Origin: CAIKBL01 sp964555355
GTDB taxonomy: Bacteria; Pseudomonadota; Gammaproteobacteria; Ga0077536
Direction of reading: 5' to 3'
Assembly (NCBI GenBank): GCA_964555355.1
Contig: CAZKRY010000022.1
Span: 1-64,000 of the forward strand
DNA: 64,000 bases
Below the pieces are notes generated by a model. It was not told the DNA's origin, did no database searches, and was given only the letters and a program-made list of their open reading frames with translations. A program made the position numbers and the translations under genes. Every line of letters starts with the position of its first letter. Within the stretch, counting starts at the first letter, position 1. Positions 61,847 through 64,000 of this stretch are shown piece by piece.

Positions 61847-63217
61847 ATGCAGTTAAAGACTTACATTTCGTCCGGTTTAATCCTCTGCTGTGGGTGGCTC
61901 GCGGGTTGCGCGACGACCGATATCCCACGGCCACGCTTGCCCAGCGCGGAGAGTTTGCCGTTTGTCCACAAAATCGACATTCAACAAGGCAACGTCGTCA
62001 CGCAGGACATGATCGCGCAGCTTCAGTTGGGGATGGATAAGAAAAAAGTTAATTTCGTCATGGGATCGCCCATTATCCAAGACACTTTTCACGGCAACCG
62101 CTGGGATTATCTCTACGTCAATCAAATCGGCGGCAAGCAGGCCAAACGACGCCGTATTACGCTCTTTTTCGAAGACGACAAACTCGCGCGGATAGAGGGC
62201 GACGTCAAACCGGCGGAAGGTCGTTTGGTGGTCGATACCCGTCAAGACACGACGGTCGAGGTTCCGCAAACACAAAAAGAATCGCTAGTCGCAAAAATCA
62301 AAGACACGATCCCATTTGTCGGTGACGACGAATCGAATAAGAAATCAGCCAAAGGCGATAAAAAGAAAACGCAATCCGCGCGCGTTGTCCCAGAGAGCGA
62401 CGACTTGCCGGTGGCCGCGGCAGTGCCACCGCCGCCCGAACTTACCCCCATCGAACGCGCGGCCCTGGAAGAAAAGCCCGGCCCAGGGGTGCTCGCAAAA
62501 TTGAAGGACGCGATCCCGTTTACGGGTGACGAACCTCCAGAACCATCGAGCGCCGCGCGCGAAACGCCGGCGAAAGCCCAAGAAGTTAAAGCCGAGAAGG
62601 CAGCCGCGAAGGACGAAGAGGAACCGGCATCCGCGTCCGATGCATCGCCCGGATTGCTCGCCAAACTCAAATCAGCCTTTGACGACGAACCCGCGAAAAA
62701 CGAGCCAGCGCCGCGGAAGCCGAGCGCCGAGAAGAAGACGCGGGACGTGGAGATAGCGGAACCCAACGACGCTGAACCCACCGACGAGCAAGCGCCGAGC
62801 GTTGAACGTGCGCGCAGTGCTGAGACACGCGACACGGCCGAAGATGTCCGCGAGCAAGCTGACGAAGATACGGACTCATCCGTTGACGAATCACACGAAG
62901 ACAGCGGATTTGCGGATGATGAGGAAGCCTACGACCGCAAATATTTCGGCGACGACGATGAAGAGGACGAAGAAATTCCCGCAACGGTGGTCGCCGCGCC
63001 GCCGCTCGCGCCCACCGCGGTACCACTAGAAAATCAGATCGAAACGGATGATCAACGCGCCGCACGCAAGGAGGTCACGGTGCCGGCAAGTGCGCCCAAG
63101 AAGGAGAAACGGGGCTTTTTCGCACGATTGTTTAGTCGCGACGAAGATGCGCGAGATAGCGATCCGGACAATCGCGAACGGAAACGTTATCGGGATATCT
63201 CGTCGCCCGACGAGTAG
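61847..63217 (+). CDS. BamE-domain lipoprotein with a long acidic repeat tail
   Basis: 456 residues; ordinary BamE (SmpA/OmlA) is about 110. Lipobox LAGC (18-21), then the BamE fold (about 40-128): VHKIDIQQGNVVTQDMIAQL, LGMDKKKVNFVMGSP, DTFHGNRWDYLYV and RRITLFFEDDKLARIEGD, the outer-membrane assembly subunit. The extra 300 residues are Lys/Glu/Asp/Ala/Pro-rich and low complexity, with three recurring motifs: LVAKIKDTIPFVGDD (147-161), VLAKLKDAIPFTGDE (215-229) and LLAKLKSAFDDE (270-281). The C-terminus ends in a basic segment KKEKRGFFARLFSRDED. It is fur-divergent, as omlA is. Whether it is still a Bam subunit is inferred. Confidence 0.85.
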   Translation: MQLKTYISSGLILCCGWLAGCATTDIPRPRLPSAESLPFVHKIDIQQGNVVTQDMIAQLQLGMDKKKVNFVMGSPIIQDTFHGNRWDYLYVNQIGGKQAKRRRITLFFEDDKLARIEGDVKPAEGRLVVDTRQDTTVEVPQTQKESLVAKIKDTIPFVGDDESNKKSAKGDKKKTQSARVVPESDDLPVAAAVPPPPELTPIERAALEEKPGPGVLAKLKDAIPFTGDEPPEPSSAARETPAKAQEVKAEKAAAKDEEEPASASDASPGLLAKLKSAFDDEPAKNEPAPRKPSAEKKTRDVEIAEPNDAEPTDEQAPSVERARSAETRDTAEDVREQADEDTDSSVDESHEDSGFADDEEAYDRKYFGDDDEEDEEIPATVVAAPPLAPTAVPLENQIETDDQRAARKEVTVPASAPKKEKRGFFARLFSRDEDARDSDPDNRERKRYRDISSPDE

Positions 63218-63251
63218 CCGCAAAACCGCGCCACGCGACCGGATTAGCCGC

Positions 63252-63554
63252 TTAGTCTGGGCTTAATTTAACGCGTGCCGCGCGTCGCCGTCGTGCCTCT
63301 TTGGGGTCAAATCGGAGCGGACGATAAAGCTCCACCCGATCGCCCTCTTCCACTAACGTATCGATATCGACCGTCACGCCGTTGATGCCCACTGCCAGTG
63401 GACGCTCCGCAAGCTCCGGGAAGCGCTCAACGACTCGTGCGCGTTCCAGCACATGCCGCGCGCTCGCCCCTGGCGGCACACGCAGGGTTAACAATAGCTC
63501 CTCATGTGCCTCGACATACGCCACATCCACGTTTAATAGCTCAGCTCCCGCCAT
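63252..63554 (-). CDS. rnfH: RnfH-family ubiquitin-fold protein
   Basis: 100 residues of the UPF0125/RnfH beta-grasp family: VDVAYVEAHEELLLTLRVPPG, then VGINGVTVDIDTLVEEGDRVELYRPL, the typical ending of the fold, and a basic Arg-rich tail. Its start overlaps the ratA stop by 14 bases. Also called RatB in the ratAB pair; function not settled. Confidence 0.92.
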   Translation of the reverse strand: MAGAELLNVDVAYVEAHEELLLTLRVPPGASARHVLERARVVERFPELAERPLAVGINGVTVDIDTLVEEGDRVELYRPLRFDPKEARRRRAARVKLSPD

Positions 63555-63975
63555 AGAGTTGCCGTGCGCGATCTTTAAACGACTGCACCAAGGACCCCGT
63601 CACTGCTTTAAAGAGCGGCGACAGAGTCAGACCAAGTAACTTGCTTGCAAATTCATAGTCGAGGTCGAAGCAGACCCGACACCCGAGTGGGTTATCTTCG
63701 AACCGCCAAGTGCCGTGTAATCGTTTAAATGGGCCATCCACCAGCGTCATTTCGATTCGATACGGCGGCTGTAAGCGATTATCGGTGGTAAACATGTAGT
63801 GCAACTTGCCCTTACGCACGAATAAGCGCGCGCGCATGGCGGTGTCTGACTCGCTGAGCACCTCGGCACGTTCGCACCACGGAAGGAACTCGCCATAGCG
63901 CGCCACCCCGTTGACTAGCCCAAACATTTGCGCGGCGTTAAACGGCACGATCGACGCTTGATGGATTTCTGCCAT
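63541..63975 (-). CDS. ratA: RatA/Coq10-type START-domain protein
   Basis: 144 residues of START/SRPBCC fold, starting MAEIHQASIVPFNAAQMFGLV and with FLPWCERAEVL, MRARLFVRKGKLHYMFTT and FDLDYEFASKLLGLTLSPLFK. E. coli RatA is reported to block 70S ribosome assembly; mitochondrial Coq10 relatives bind ubiquinone, so the actual role here is uncertain. It probably heads the ratA-rnfH pair; smpB, usually divergent, would lie just beyond the window. Confidence 0.93.
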   Translation of the reverse strand: MAEIHQASIVPFNAAQMFGLVNGVARYGEFLPWCERAEVLSESDTAMRARLFVRKGKLHYMFTTDNRLQPPYRIEMTLVDGPFKRLHGTWRFEDNPLGCRVCFDLDYEFASKLLGLTLSPLFKAVTGSLVQSFKDRARQLYGGS

Positions 63976-64000
63976 AGGGCGCGCATCAAAGCGCCCGTGC

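Overview
The window is a chromosomal segment of a gammaproteobacterium with moderately high G+C. Almost all of it is core metabolism and cell biology in gene orders typical of that class: pyrG-kdsA-eno-ftsB-ispD-ispF; leuB-asd-fimV-truA-trpF-trpB-trpA-accD-folC-SPOR-cvpA-purF-metZ; rlmE-ftsH-(folP)-glmM with carA-carB-greA; hrcA, grpE-dnaK-dnaJ-dapB; nadK-recN with fur and a bamE homologue; and rnfH-ratA at the right edge. FimV together with HrcA suggests a lineage outside the enterics. I cannot name a genus.

Left edge (1-1755): an integron. A tyrosine recombinase with the IntI-specific insertion is read rightwards. On its 5' side, read away from it on the minus strand, lie a probable attI, one complete gene cassette for a 110-residue two-helix membrane protein, a well-formed attC (L'' with one extrahelical base), and the first codons of a second cassette that runs off the window. 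The array continues outside.

1763-11241, accessory region: two coupled acyl-CoA dehydrogenases (one without a recognisable catalytic glutamate) divergent from a Rieske oxygenase; ogt; a 2OG-Fe(II) oxygenase; a secreted protein made of 11-residue charged repeats; an ECF sigma operon whose sigma gene has no ATG, GTG or TTG start at its conserved N-terminus (DUF3619 and DUF3106 partners); an AraC regulator; small exported proteins; and an NTF2-like protein at the end of the ispF operon.

11254-22673: the pyrG-to-ispF operon, cstA-ybdD, two hypothetical proteins, a PLP decarboxylase and a peroxiredoxin. 22760-40367: the minus-strand metZ-to-leuB block (methionine, purine, tryptophan, fatty acid, folate, leucine and aspartate-family synthesis, plus FimV), then dapC-dapD on the plus strand. 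40553-49677: glmM, ftsH, rlmE, greA, carB, carA. The folP and yhbY genes usual in this neighbourhood are not present, and a bidirectional terminator sits where folP would be.

49806-52601: an insertion between carA and dapB, holding a Rieske ferredoxin-like protein, a GnnA-like oxidoreductase, a zinc-type anti-sigma factor and an ECF sigma factor. 52763-58571: dapB, dnaJ, dnaK, grpE and hrcA, with two strong RpoH-type promoters, ahead of grpE and ahead of dnaK. 58732-63975: nadK-recN, fur, a BamE-type lipoprotein with an unusually long acidic repeat-bearing tail, rnfH and ratA.

No tRNA, rRNA, CRISPR array or prophage was recognised. Many starts were moved inwards from the longest frame using ribosome-binding sites and family N-termini.
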